This document shows positions 15,696-24,400 of a stretch of DNA of 64,000 nt, one piece after another (within the stretch, counting starts at the first letter, position 1; each line of letters begins with the position of its first letter). Origin of the DNA: Blastomussa wellsi (lineage: Eukaryota; Cnidaria; Anthozoa; Scleractinia; Plerogyridae); the NCBI GenBank assembly GCA_947652115.1, contig OX393562.1:24085397-24149396 (forward strand), in the 5' to 3' direction. The position numbers and the translations under genes are program-made. The notes under the pieces were generated by a model. That model was given only the letters and a program-made list of their open reading frames with translations, had not been told where the DNA came from and ran no database searches.

Positions 15696-15874
15696 AAAGG
15701 AGGAGGACTACGACACGACGCAGAAGACGACAACGAGGCGGTGCATTGCTCAGTATACTCAAGAACGCTGCGACGATCGGGTACAAACTCGGAAAGGACA
15801 AGAGGTATAAAAGAATGGGTGCAAAGGGTGTCACGGGTAGTTACAAAAGACGCTCTGCTCCGTGGGAAGTATGA
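15692..15874 (+). CDS. Very basic small virion-type protein
   Basis: 60 residues from the ATG at 15692 (ATGA overlap). The N-terminus is RRRTTTRRRRRQRGG followed by a short hydrophobic helix, again the basic-GG-hydrophobic order. It is a probable DNA-condensing protein. Confidence 0.65.
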   Translation: MKRRRTTTRRRRRQRGGALLSILKNAATIGYKLGKDKRYKRMGAKGVTGSYKRRSAPWEV

Positions 15875-16200
15875 TGAGACTGTTACGTAAGGAGAAACGT
15901 TTCCTGACGTCCATCCTGAACGAGGCGGACCGGTACAGGCGACAAGACATGTTGATGCACGCCAATGCCGATCAGATCAACGCTGTCAGCGAAATGGTCT
16001 TGAATCTGCTCAAGAGAAACATCCCGGTGAGCGAACGAGCGATACAGAAGTTACGACCTCATAAAACAAAACTACGCGAACTGGCCAAACGCAAACACTC
16101 GGTCAAACGACGACGCGAACAACTGTTGAAGCAACAAGGCAGCGGGTTTTGGAACGGTCTACGCAACGTCTTCAAAGCATGTCACTGCAAGAGCGGTTAA
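15871..16200 (+). CDS. Helical basic protein of a common Polinton family
   Basis: 109 residues from the ATG at 15871 (ATGATGA overlap; an in-frame GTG at 15862 is not needed). It is mostly helical with many Lys/Arg and ends in QQGSGFWNGLRNVFKAC, a short amphipathic segment. Proteins with this helix-basic-Gly-amphipathic order recur in animal Polinton-like elements and may be pVI-like membrane-active factors (inference). Confidence 0.65.
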   Translation: MMRLLRKEKRFLTSILNEADRYRRQDMLMHANADQINAVSEMVLNLLKRNIPVSERAIQKLRPHKTKLRELAKRKHSVKRRREQLLKQQGSGFWNGLRNVFKACHCKSG

Positions 16201-16610
16201 AAGGGTGGAAGCAACGCGTGGCCTACCTATTGTCGGAAACGAGAGAGCTACGAGAACGTTTGGAACGCGTGGAAGAAAACAGAGACCATTGGTATAAAGC
16301 CTACCACGATCTACGCCGCCAACACACCTCCTGGAAGTACGCGGACGAACGTTTGTGTCCCGACTGCAGAGTCGTCGCCGAAGGTAAAACGCGCGAGTTG
16401 TGCCAGGAGTGTGCCGATGACGCGAGAAGTGCTCATGATCCCGTCCTCGGAGTTCGACCGATTGACGAACCACTACAAAGGCAAGTTGACACAGAGCGCG
16501 CTATTGAACAAGGCGGCTCGATTGTCTGCCGAGAAACAATTGTTGGAGAAACACTTACCTCCGGGTCTGGCCGTGAAGAAAACCAAACCGATTGCAAAGG
16601 AAGTGGGTAA
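16179..16610 (+). CDS. Coiled-coil protein with a CxxC...CxxC zinc motif
   Basis: 143 residues from the ATG at 16179. Residues 1-50 look like a coiled coil (LLSETRELRERLERVEENRD), followed by LCPDC and LCQEC, a probable zinc knuckle. The last 60 residues lie over the start of the next gene in another frame and look less protein-like. The functional part may therefore end near 16430. Confidence 0.55.
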   Translation: MSLQERLKGWKQRVAYLLSETRELRERLERVEENRDHWYKAYHDLRRQHTSWKYADERLCPDCRVVAEGKTRELCQECADDARSAHDPVLGVRPIDEPLQRQVDTERAIEQGGSIVCRETIVGETLTSGSGREENQTDCKGSG

Positions 16611-17088
16611 ACTCGGCCGACGCATCCGACGAGGACCCGTGACCGTTCGCAGTGCACCCGACGATGACGACGACGACGACGACGTGCTCTTAAACGCTCC
16701 CTTGGAAAACATGTTGAAACAAATCGTCAAAGCCAACAAGGCGACAGCTGCTGCAGCAGCAGCAGCAACAGCAGCAACGCCCGCCGTCGTCGTTAAAAAG
16801 GAATCCTCGACGCAATCCAAATCAGTTCCACGCAAGAAAACGATCAAACGACAACCTGCCACACCGTCCACGTCCCACGCAGACCAAGGACCACCAAAAA
16901 CGACTTTCAAAGAAAAACTGACAGGTCTGTTCAAGAGGAAGAGAAAAACAGAAGCCGAGCGATTAAAACCGGCACCCGAGTGGGAAGATTGGCACAAAGG
17001 CAAGAAACTGAGACGTCCTTTAGAGCCCGAGTATGACGAAACCGACGAAGAAGAAGAGTCGTACGAGGAAGAGGAAGACGACGACTAG
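16417..17088 (+). CDS. Unknown protein with poly-Asp, poly-Ala and acidic tail
   Basis: 223 residues from the ATG at 16417 (an in-frame GTG at 16411 is ignored). The N-terminal 70 residues look like a conserved Polinton domain (SSEFDRLTNHYKGKLTQSAL). Then come an eight-Asp run (GAC/GAT repeats), a run of Ala (GCA/GCT repeats near 16747-16775), a basic segment FKRKRK and a very acidic C-terminus ending EEEEDDD. The acidic tail is encoded over the start of the phospholipase gene. Confidence 0.7.
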   Translation: MTREVLMIPSSEFDRLTNHYKGKLTQSALLNKAARLSAEKQLLEKHLPPGLAVKKTKPIAKEVGKLGRRIRRGPVTVRSAPDDDDDDDDVLLNAPLENMLKQIVKANKATAAAAAAATAATPAVVVKKESSTQSKSVPRKKTIKRQPATPSTSHADQGPPKTTFKEKLTGLFKRKRKTEAERLKPAPEWEDWHKGKKLRRPLEPEYDETDEEEESYEEEEDDD

Positions 17089-17398
17089 TGGAGGGGGATT
17101 CGACATCCAGAAATTACTGGCAAAAACCGGCATGGAATTTCATTGGCCCGGCTATCAGTTCATGGGACCTGGCACTCATTTGAAAAAGAGACTCAAACGA
17201 GGCGACAAGGGCATCAATCGTCTGGATCGGATTGCAAGAACCCACGACATCGATTATTCTCGTGCCAAGAACCTACAAGACAAGTGGGTAGCGGACGCTA
17301 AGATGATAAGTGCGATCAACAAGTTACCCGGCAAGAAAACCATGACAGAACGTATCGTGAGACGTATCATGCAAGCCAAGAAAAAACTCAAGTTGTAA
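17033..17398 (+). CDS. Phospholipase A2, parvovirus VP1u-like
   Basis: 121 residues from the ATG at 17033, which lies inside the previous gene. A basic 19-residue leader precedes the enzyme. The calcium-binding loop is PGYQFMGPGT (39-48) and the catalytic pair is H71-D72 in RTHDIDY. Viral PLA2s of this type open the endosomal membrane during entry. The fold is short, as in parvoviruses, and the key residues are present. It is the last gene of this late unit, followed by AATAAA at 17397-17402. Confidence 0.9.
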   Translation: MTKPTKKKSRTRKRKTTTSGGGFDIQKLLAKTGMEFHWPGYQFMGPGTHLKKRLKRGDKGINRLDRIARTHDIDYSRAKNLQDKWVADAKMISAINKLPGKKTMTERIVRRIMQAKKKLKL

Positions 17399-17402
17399 TA
17401 AA
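17397..17402 (+). terminator. Poly(A) signal at end of second late unit
   Basis: AATAAA overlaps the TAA stop of the phospholipase gene (17396-17398) and is followed by a T/G-rich stretch. Confidence 0.65.
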
Positions 17403-17601
17403 GTCTTTTATTGACAATTGTTGTTACATCGTTTGCAATTAAAAAAATTTGTTCTTCAACAAGTGAGTTCCTTATAGAGTGTGTTGAACCTCTCATAGGG
17501 GGGATACCCCCCACCCCCCATACCCTTGGTATCACGTGACCTGTTTTGAATGTATATAAGGCATTCGCTTTCCATCCAACACCACCAGTTACCCTTTGAG
17601 G
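17403..17601 (+). promoter_or_regulatory. Promoter of right-end small genes
   Basis: TATATAAG lies at 17552-17559 and an E-box CACGTG at 17533-17538. A GGGGGG...CCCCCC stretch at about 17498-17520 can fold back on itself. The 19-bp motif of the other two promoters is not seen here. Confidence 0.65.
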
Positions 17602-17865
17602 ATGAGTGAGAGAGTTGAAAAGCAACTGTTGTTGGACACATATGAAGAAGCGACTGCTTTGATGGAATGGAAGTTGGACGCAGATAAAGAAAATTGCAAA
17701 GGTACCCGTTACCAAGACATGGTTGATCTGATTGAAGATGGGCCGTGGTTCCTTGATAGGATAATTCAGATATCCTGGGATGCTACTTCAGATGACCCTG
17801 AAGTGCTTTCTTTGTGGGTCGATTTTCTGAGATGGGCAGAGGCCTTCGATAAATTGAACTCTTAA
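17602..17865 (+). CDS. Small acidic unknown protein at right end of the element
   Basis: 87 residues from the ATG at 17602, about 43 bases after the TATA box. It is acidic and Trp-containing, mostly helical (LLLDTYEEATALMEWKLD), with no recognised domain. Codon use is more AT-rich than in the late array. A GT at 17702 lies in the same phase as the acceptor at 17975, so splicing to the next exon is possible but unproven. Confidence 0.6.
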   Translation: MSERVEKQLLLDTYEEATALMEWKLDADKENCKGTRYQDMVDLIEDGPWFLDRIIQISWDATSDDPEVLSLWVDFLRWAEAFDKLNS

Positions 17866-17977
17866 TTGTGGAACATTTTATGGACCGTTGATCTGCATTT
17901 TATGGACCTTTGATGGAACATTTTATTGCATTACTATTTTTTTTTTTTTTTTTGATTTTTGTTTTATTTTATCAGTC

Positions 17978-18268
17978 ATGTCTTGTGGAAATTTACCTTC
18001 ATGCTGTGTGGTCTGTGGCCAGGAACCTCCCACGTGTACACAACCTATTCACAGAGTGCACAACGCTGATCACGAGAAGTTCGTGAAAGAAATCAAATGG
18101 GGCGAGATAGTAACCAAGTGGGGTGGTCGCGTTTTCTTGACTTGCTGCGGTTCCATTTATGGAGAATATTACGATATTGAGGAGTGGAACTTTACAACCG
18201 TGTTTCTAGGTGAGAATCTTGAAAAAGCACTCAAACGTATAAAATTTGTGAAGACTTTTATTTTGTAA
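17978..18268 (+). CDS. Cys-rich small protein, probable spliced exon
   Basis: A long T-rich tract ending TTTTATTTTATCAG (17975) precedes an ATG at 17978, the same layout as the terminal exons at 4.3-5.1 kb. The 96-residue frame starts CGNLPSCCVVCG and has further Cys/His (THR-type spacing, then TCCGS), so it may bind zinc. A duplicated 3' sequence (ATTTGTGAAGACTTTTATTT at 18245 and again near 18317) follows the stop. No family recognised. Confidence 0.55.
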   Translation: MSCGNLPSCCVVCGQEPPTCTQPIHRVHNADHEKFVKEIKWGEIVTKWGGRVFLTCCGSIYGEYYDIEEWNFTTVFLGENLEKALKRIKFVKTFIL

Positions 18269-18624
18269 ACAAAACAACATCTGTGATTTGTTGATGTAGC
18301 ACACGCTCCTATACAATTTGTGAAGACTTTTATTTTGCATTGTCGCGTTTAGAAATGCCATGTATGATAGGAGAATTGGACTTTTATTTTGCAAGCGATT
18401 GTAACGTTTTGTAAACTTTAGAAATGTCATGTATGATATTAGAATTGTAATTAAAACAATTTTGAAAAAATCTCTGTGTGATTTTATTCTACGTATGTAG
18501 CACTCGCTCATATATCGTTGCGTTCAATTTGTAAATAGTTCCGGCGACACTGAAAGCGCTTAAATAAATGAAAGCCGCGGGACGTCTCAATCAGATAAGC
18601 ATGTGCGTGCAAGTGCCAAATCTG
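18269..18624. other. Transition zone, possible right end of the viral element
   Basis: No gene is seen. Short AT-rich repeats related to the 3' end of the 17978 gene occur (GTGAAGACTTTTATTTTG, AGAAATG(C/T)CATGTATGATA twice). Composition shifts to AT-rich host DNA. The terminal inverted repeat cannot be identified because the left end is outside the window. Confidence 0.4.
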
Positions 18625-18999
18625 TTCGCTCCAAAAAGGCTAAAATTTTGAACAAAAGATTGAAATATGATAGAAACTTTGCTTCAAATTAAATGTCATT
18701 GAAGATGAACCCACGAAATGTACTCAAAATATCAAAATATCGAAAATTTCAAAGCCGTGCAATTCTGCATGCGTAATTAGTTTATTCAAACTTCACTCGG
18801 CTTCATTCGCTCCAAAAAGGTTAAAATTTTGAACAAAAGATTGAAATATGATAGAAACTTCAAATAAACTTTGCTTCAAATTAAATGTCATTGAAGATGA
18901 ACCCACGAAATGTACTCAAAATATCAAAATATAGAAAATTTAAAAGCCGTGCAATTCTGCATGCGTAATTAGTTTATTCACACTTCACTCGGCTTCATG
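18625..18999. repeat. Two-copy tandem repeat of about 181-193 bp
   Basis: Copies start with TTCGCTCCAAAAAGG at 18625 and 18806 and end near CACTCGGCTTCAT. They differ by a few substitutions and a short insertion, CAAATAAACTTTG, in the second copy. High identity suggests a recent duplication close to the viral boundary. Confidence 0.85.
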
Positions 19000-20830
19000 C
19001 TAAAAGTGGAAAGTTCAAATTTTAGCACACGGCTTTTGCATTCAATTCATAATTCAGTGGCTTTACCGATCTTTCTAAAACTTAAATACAAATTCGAAGC
19101 AACATTGTACATTACCATTTTGTGTTCAAAAGTCTTGAAAAGCCTAATTAACTTCGTGTACAGGTCCGTGATTCGAATTCAAAACATGTTTGTAAGCGCC
19201 ATGACATCATGTCTTCAAGACCATAAAAGGATAGATGAATCCTTCATCAGCGAGGTTTAAGCAGTCTATTCATGATTGTCCATTTCAAATCCACTAAAAA
19301 ATCAATCTGTGTTTCTCCTCCTCATTTTTAACTCCAAAGAGGAGTGCCCCATCTAGCGAAAGGACTGGAAAATAATACGCTCCCTTCAGGAGCGGGGGAC
19401 CGGAAAGCCATGACGTCATCTCATTATCGATTTTTATCGATTAGCCCTGGAAATCCGTGAGACGGGTCCAGAACCTCCGTAGAGGTCTGGGGCACAGTTT
19501 TCCACGTATGGGCGCACCGCCATCTTGGAACTACGACCGCTAAAAAAGTTCGTCTCATGGGTAATTTTGTGAGCGGCTTTCTGATTGGTCGAGACGTGTC
19601 ACGTGTGCTCTGAGCTGCTCTGTGATTGGTTAGGCCCCCGTTAAGCGACTTATACTACTGCAGCAGAAGATCAAGACACCTCTAAAGACACTCCTGTTAA
19701 AGGTACCTGTAATGACACTGCAGTTGAAGATCCACATGACGACATTCCTGTTGAAGATGAAGTCTATCCTTAAAACAGCCCAGATTTTAGTGATAGCCAC
19801 TGTCAGTTAAGTCCAGCCATGGACATCCATTCCAACGATGGTCTAGTAGATGAAGGTAGAAGCCACCAAATTCCAACATTGAACATTGTTGTTGCAAAAT
19901 GATCGTTTTTCGTTCCGCATTTCGACTTTGTAGATAACTGTTCAACTGCCATTTAAATGTAACAATGGAAAAAACTTTCAAATTTCACCATCGACCTGCA
20001 GGGCAAATGTCTTATACTGTATATGTCGTACTGATTAATCTGAGGCAGAAATACTATTTCCAGAGCTTAAACACAGCAGTTTGTAGCTCCTCTCCTCCCC
20101 CTATCAGCTGCAAAGTTACAGGCTTATATTAGATACTCATCAAGTTTGGATATACAGTAACCTAATAAAGCGATTAGCCACGACACAAGCACACATTGTG
20201 TGCCTATTGTTTTCAAAGATATTAGCTCAATAGAGCTACTCTGATGATTTGAGTGGAAATAAAGTCTGTGTATGTATGTATGTCTCAATTCTACTTTCGT
20301 GTTCCACACATTTTGTCTTATTTTCAAATGCGTCTAAAACCATGCAACAGTACAATGCGACACAACAGTACAACAGCAATATTGATAATCCCGCTGTTAA
20401 AGCGCAAAAGAAGAAGGAAGAAGGAATATCCCGTTCACGAGACAAAAAGAGAAAGCTGTAACATAACTCCCACTCGACAACATTTTATGGCTTCATTCCA
20501 AACTAAAGGTTGATTTTCCTTTCCATATTAATTTTATAGAGCACACAGAATTCCAAACAAATTTCACCATACAAACAAGAACCGATTCAGTGGATAGAGG
20601 AATGCCAGCGAGAACAAATAAAGAATAAATTGACTCGTGACTCAATAATTATCCACTCTATACCAAATTCATGTGCATTGTAGATATTTAAACTTTATAG
20701 AAACAAGAAACTGGTGTCCCAGTTAGTAAAAAGATGTCAGACAACTCCATTCATTCCAGTACAGCCTGTGACATACTGATCACCGAGTGGAGTTACTGTG
20801 GGAATATAATATTATGTCCTCAGAAGACAG
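19000..20830. other. AT-rich intergenic DNA
   Basis: No convincing gene. A GC-richer patch at about 19330-19640 has short inverted words (CTCCCTTCAGGAG) and may be a mobile-element remnant. A TATG microsatellite lies at about 20268-20283. Confidence 0.5.
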
Positions 20831-21148
20831 ATGGATTATAAGTGTGCTACCTGTGGAAAAGTATTCTGCAATATGGCTCAATTCCAGACACATCAAGCAA
20901 CACACAGTAAACCCACTTCTCCAGCTGCAAAACCTCCATGCGATGGTGAATCAGATAAATCTTTTCCAATATTATCCAATATCCAACAAGCCTATAACTT
21001 CAGTGTACAGCTGAATGGAAATTTGTACTTGCATGCTACAATAGAAGCTACATGCAGGGGACGTTTGAAAATTGCTTTAGTTTACAGGATACAAAAAGCA
21101 ACAAAGCACGACTTTGTGATAAAGAATTTACTGAAAATATTTTGTTAG
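20831..21148 (+). pseudogene. C2H2 zinc-finger gene fragment
   Basis: A frame begins MDYKCATCGKVF and continues QFQTHQATH, one complete C2H2 finger (C-x2-C-x12-H-x3-H). A CAG acceptor-like site lies just upstream. The rest of the 105-codon frame is not recognised. A T-run plus CAG at about 21202 may be another acceptor. It could be an exon of a host gene or a remnant; only the single finger is secure. Confidence 0.4.
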
Positions 21149-21479
21149 TAATTATTAAATATTGTGTTAGTAATTAAGACATCTGTATGTTTTTTTTTTC
21201 AGAATCCACAACAACGAAAGTGAAGCCTAATACTGCATGACTAAAAACTTCAGCCCTAAAATAGAGTTGAGAGGTATAACCAAGAGCAATAAGAGACTAA
21301 CAAAGCTCCATCCCAGAGTACCAATGCCATTAACATCAAATAAGGACTCGATGCAACCGCCAAAACTGTCTCCTGGGAGAGATCTGTTCTTACCAGTCCA
21401 CTGTGTTCAAACTAAGCATCTCCCTCGATGTTTGAAAAGAAAAACAGCAACATCCCCAACTTCAAATAGGTGTTAGAAA

Positions 21480-24400
21480 AGGTATATGGTGGCTGAGAAC
21501 AGCCAATCAAAATTTTGAAATTTAAGTTTTTATTATTTCTTAGTTTAACTTTTAATTATTTTTCTTTTTTCCATTATTTCTACCTTAATTCAAAACTAAA
21601 AACAAATGAAAGTAAAATAAATTGAAATCCAAATAAAACTGAAATCAAATCAAAATTTTAGTCCCAGCCAAACATAGCCACTACCAGCATGCATTGCACA
21701 TAATTGTCTATCACATGCTCGCACAATCATTGCAGAAGCACAGAAGAAGCTGAATGAGAAAGTGAGGGCAAAGAGGACCAAGAAAGAGAACCCTAAGGAT
21801 AATGGACGCCACCCAAAGAAGGATGAACTTTCTAACAGTTCAACGTTTATCATCAGAAGTTTCGGGAAAGGCACAAAAGTTCACCAGAATTGGCCTAAGG
21901 GAGTTTGTGTCGTTCAACGCTGCCAGGAAGATGACCTCTGGGAACATCAACAGTGCCTGTGTGCGATATTTCCTTCCTAAACATAGGACAAATCTTGGCT
22001 GTGACATTCTTGCATAGACCCCTTTGCGTAGTTTCTTGTAATTTCTTTTGGTACATTAAAAGTGTATTAGGTGTATTAATGCAGTGTATTTGTGTAAAAA
22101 TAAAATAAAATAAATATATAAAAAAAATGCGTGCAGAGGAACAGGGTCCTTCTTGCCAAAATGTTTCCCAGATACCAGATTTAAAGGTTGTTCACTCGCT
22201 AAATTTGTGACAACATGAAATCTACAGGATGTAGATGAATTCACTTTGCAATTTCCCAGAATGGCTGCTATGTCAACAAAGAGTAAAACTCAATTGCTGT
22301 TGAAAGATGGTTCCCATTTAGTTTCAAAGAGTGGGAGATTGAGGAAATCAGTCAACATGTACCGGTAAAATGTGGTCATTGCAGACAAGATGTAGACGAA
22401 TTCACTGTGTGATTTCTTAGGATGGTTGCTAGAGGGACCAGGGACAGGCAAAGACAACAATGAATAGATGCTGCAAATGTTATTGTGACCAACAACCAAC
22501 CAACCAGATGACAAGGAAAACATGACAAGGAAAGAAACCATTGTGCATACACCTGAGGGAACTGCTGCAAATGATGAGAGGCGAGATTAAAAGACGAACA
22601 AATTAGGGAATAAGTATTTCTTGCAGAATTTTGTCTTCCTGTTTTCCACTTTTGTCATCTTTTTTTTTATTTTGATGACATATTTTTTTATGAGCCAATA
22701 TCTACTCTTTGTTGTTTTCTCGTTATTTTTTCTTGGTAGCCAGAACGTTCTCTCTGGAGCACTCTTCTTTTTCTCGCTTTCTCTCTATTGTACTTTCTCT
22801 GTTTCTCTTCTAACAGAGAAATACAGACAAGAGTGGGACCAAACTTATTTCTTAATGCACATTTTAGATTAAGAAAAATATAAGGATTCTAATGTTGCTT
22901 TGTGAGCCTGATGGTCTTCTCTCACCTACACATTTTCATAAACATGGACTATGAGGGCAATTTGCTCCCTCATTAATATGCCATTTATTTCCCCCCTTTC
23001 ATGCACTTCAACTCTAATCTCTAAAGAAATATCTCAGGGCACACAACGGCTTGCATTACATGCATGTCCTGTTTGGTAAAAACTAAGATTTATTTAAACC
23101 AATTGCCTATGGTTGTGTGATGCTTCTGCATGACTTCCTAGCAGTAGTTAGTGATGTCACCAGTAGTTTCGTTAGCTTGGCCACAGCCGTAGTTCACTGC
23201 ATGTTCTAGATTGCCGCACTCTGCTGAACTTTCTGTTACCAACTTAACAAGCTCCTCACCAGCCATCCATATCTCGGTCGCAGATATTGCTGTGGTTTTA
23301 TGCAGTCGCTATCAGTCTTACATTCACGTCTGGGTCAAAGCCTCCAAAATACATCTGTTTCACAAGGGTTGTTATGTTCATATGGAAAGGCTCTTCTCTG
23401 TGCAGTCCAGACAATGCTTGATTATCTCTTCTTATGGGGAAATGTCACTGATCCATTGTTCTTGCTGAGGAATGCCAGCCACTGTCTCGCTCAAGTCACC
23501 GATTGGCTGTGGTACATCTTGTCCACTGCTGGCATCTAGGGCATTTTTTCAAACCACAGTTTTAGAATTGTGGCGGCCTCTGTCGCAGCCTTCAATGGAA
23601 TGTCTGACCACCTTATTCCAGCATTGGACCAGTGATGCCTATCGATCATAATTATATCCGGACATCCTCTGATGCCCTCATCAGTGTGTCTTATCGTTTG
23701 GCTTGATGTTGCTCACTCTTCCTGTTTGTTATTGTCCTCACCCTCCCTTTTGCTCCTCCTTGAGTGCCATGCCACTTGTAGGTGGAGGTAGCCAATGTGA
23801 GAGTATTCTAGTCAGCCTTTGCCTCCTACCCTGTGCTTGCTGACTGTAGGAGTGTTGTTATCACCATTTGCTTAGGTAGCCTGTTGTAACCTGTCTGTGT
23901 GTCTATTTCGCTTTCTGCATATTTTTAGTACAGTAGGTGCTGCCTCTGAATTATGGTCAGAAGTCTTCCAGCTTGCGTGGTGTGAGGCAGATGCAAACCC
24001 TTGGCTGAGGCACCTCATGTCTTATATGCAGTTGCTCACTTGCATTCATTGCAAAGGATCAGTCTATAGGTTGGTACATGCTTGCTGTTTTGTTGATGTT
24101 TTCCTACCACCCCACCCCTCCCTTAAAGTGATGGCTAGGTAGGTTTTTCGCTGGAAAGTATTCCACTAAGTGGTTCAGTGCCTTTGGATGGTGGCCCTTA
24201 CAGGATTGCCATGGAGATATCCTTCCCTGTGCTTTAGCAATGCCCAATCCTAAGGCACCTGCACCCAAGGCCATCTAATGGCTGAGTTTAAATAGGTAAA
24301 GCTTTCCCAGGTTAGTTACATGATGTATGTTCCCCATTGTTTTGCTCCCCTTTCCTAGAGTATTTTTCACTCGTGCAAACTCTGTGTCAGAAACACATCT

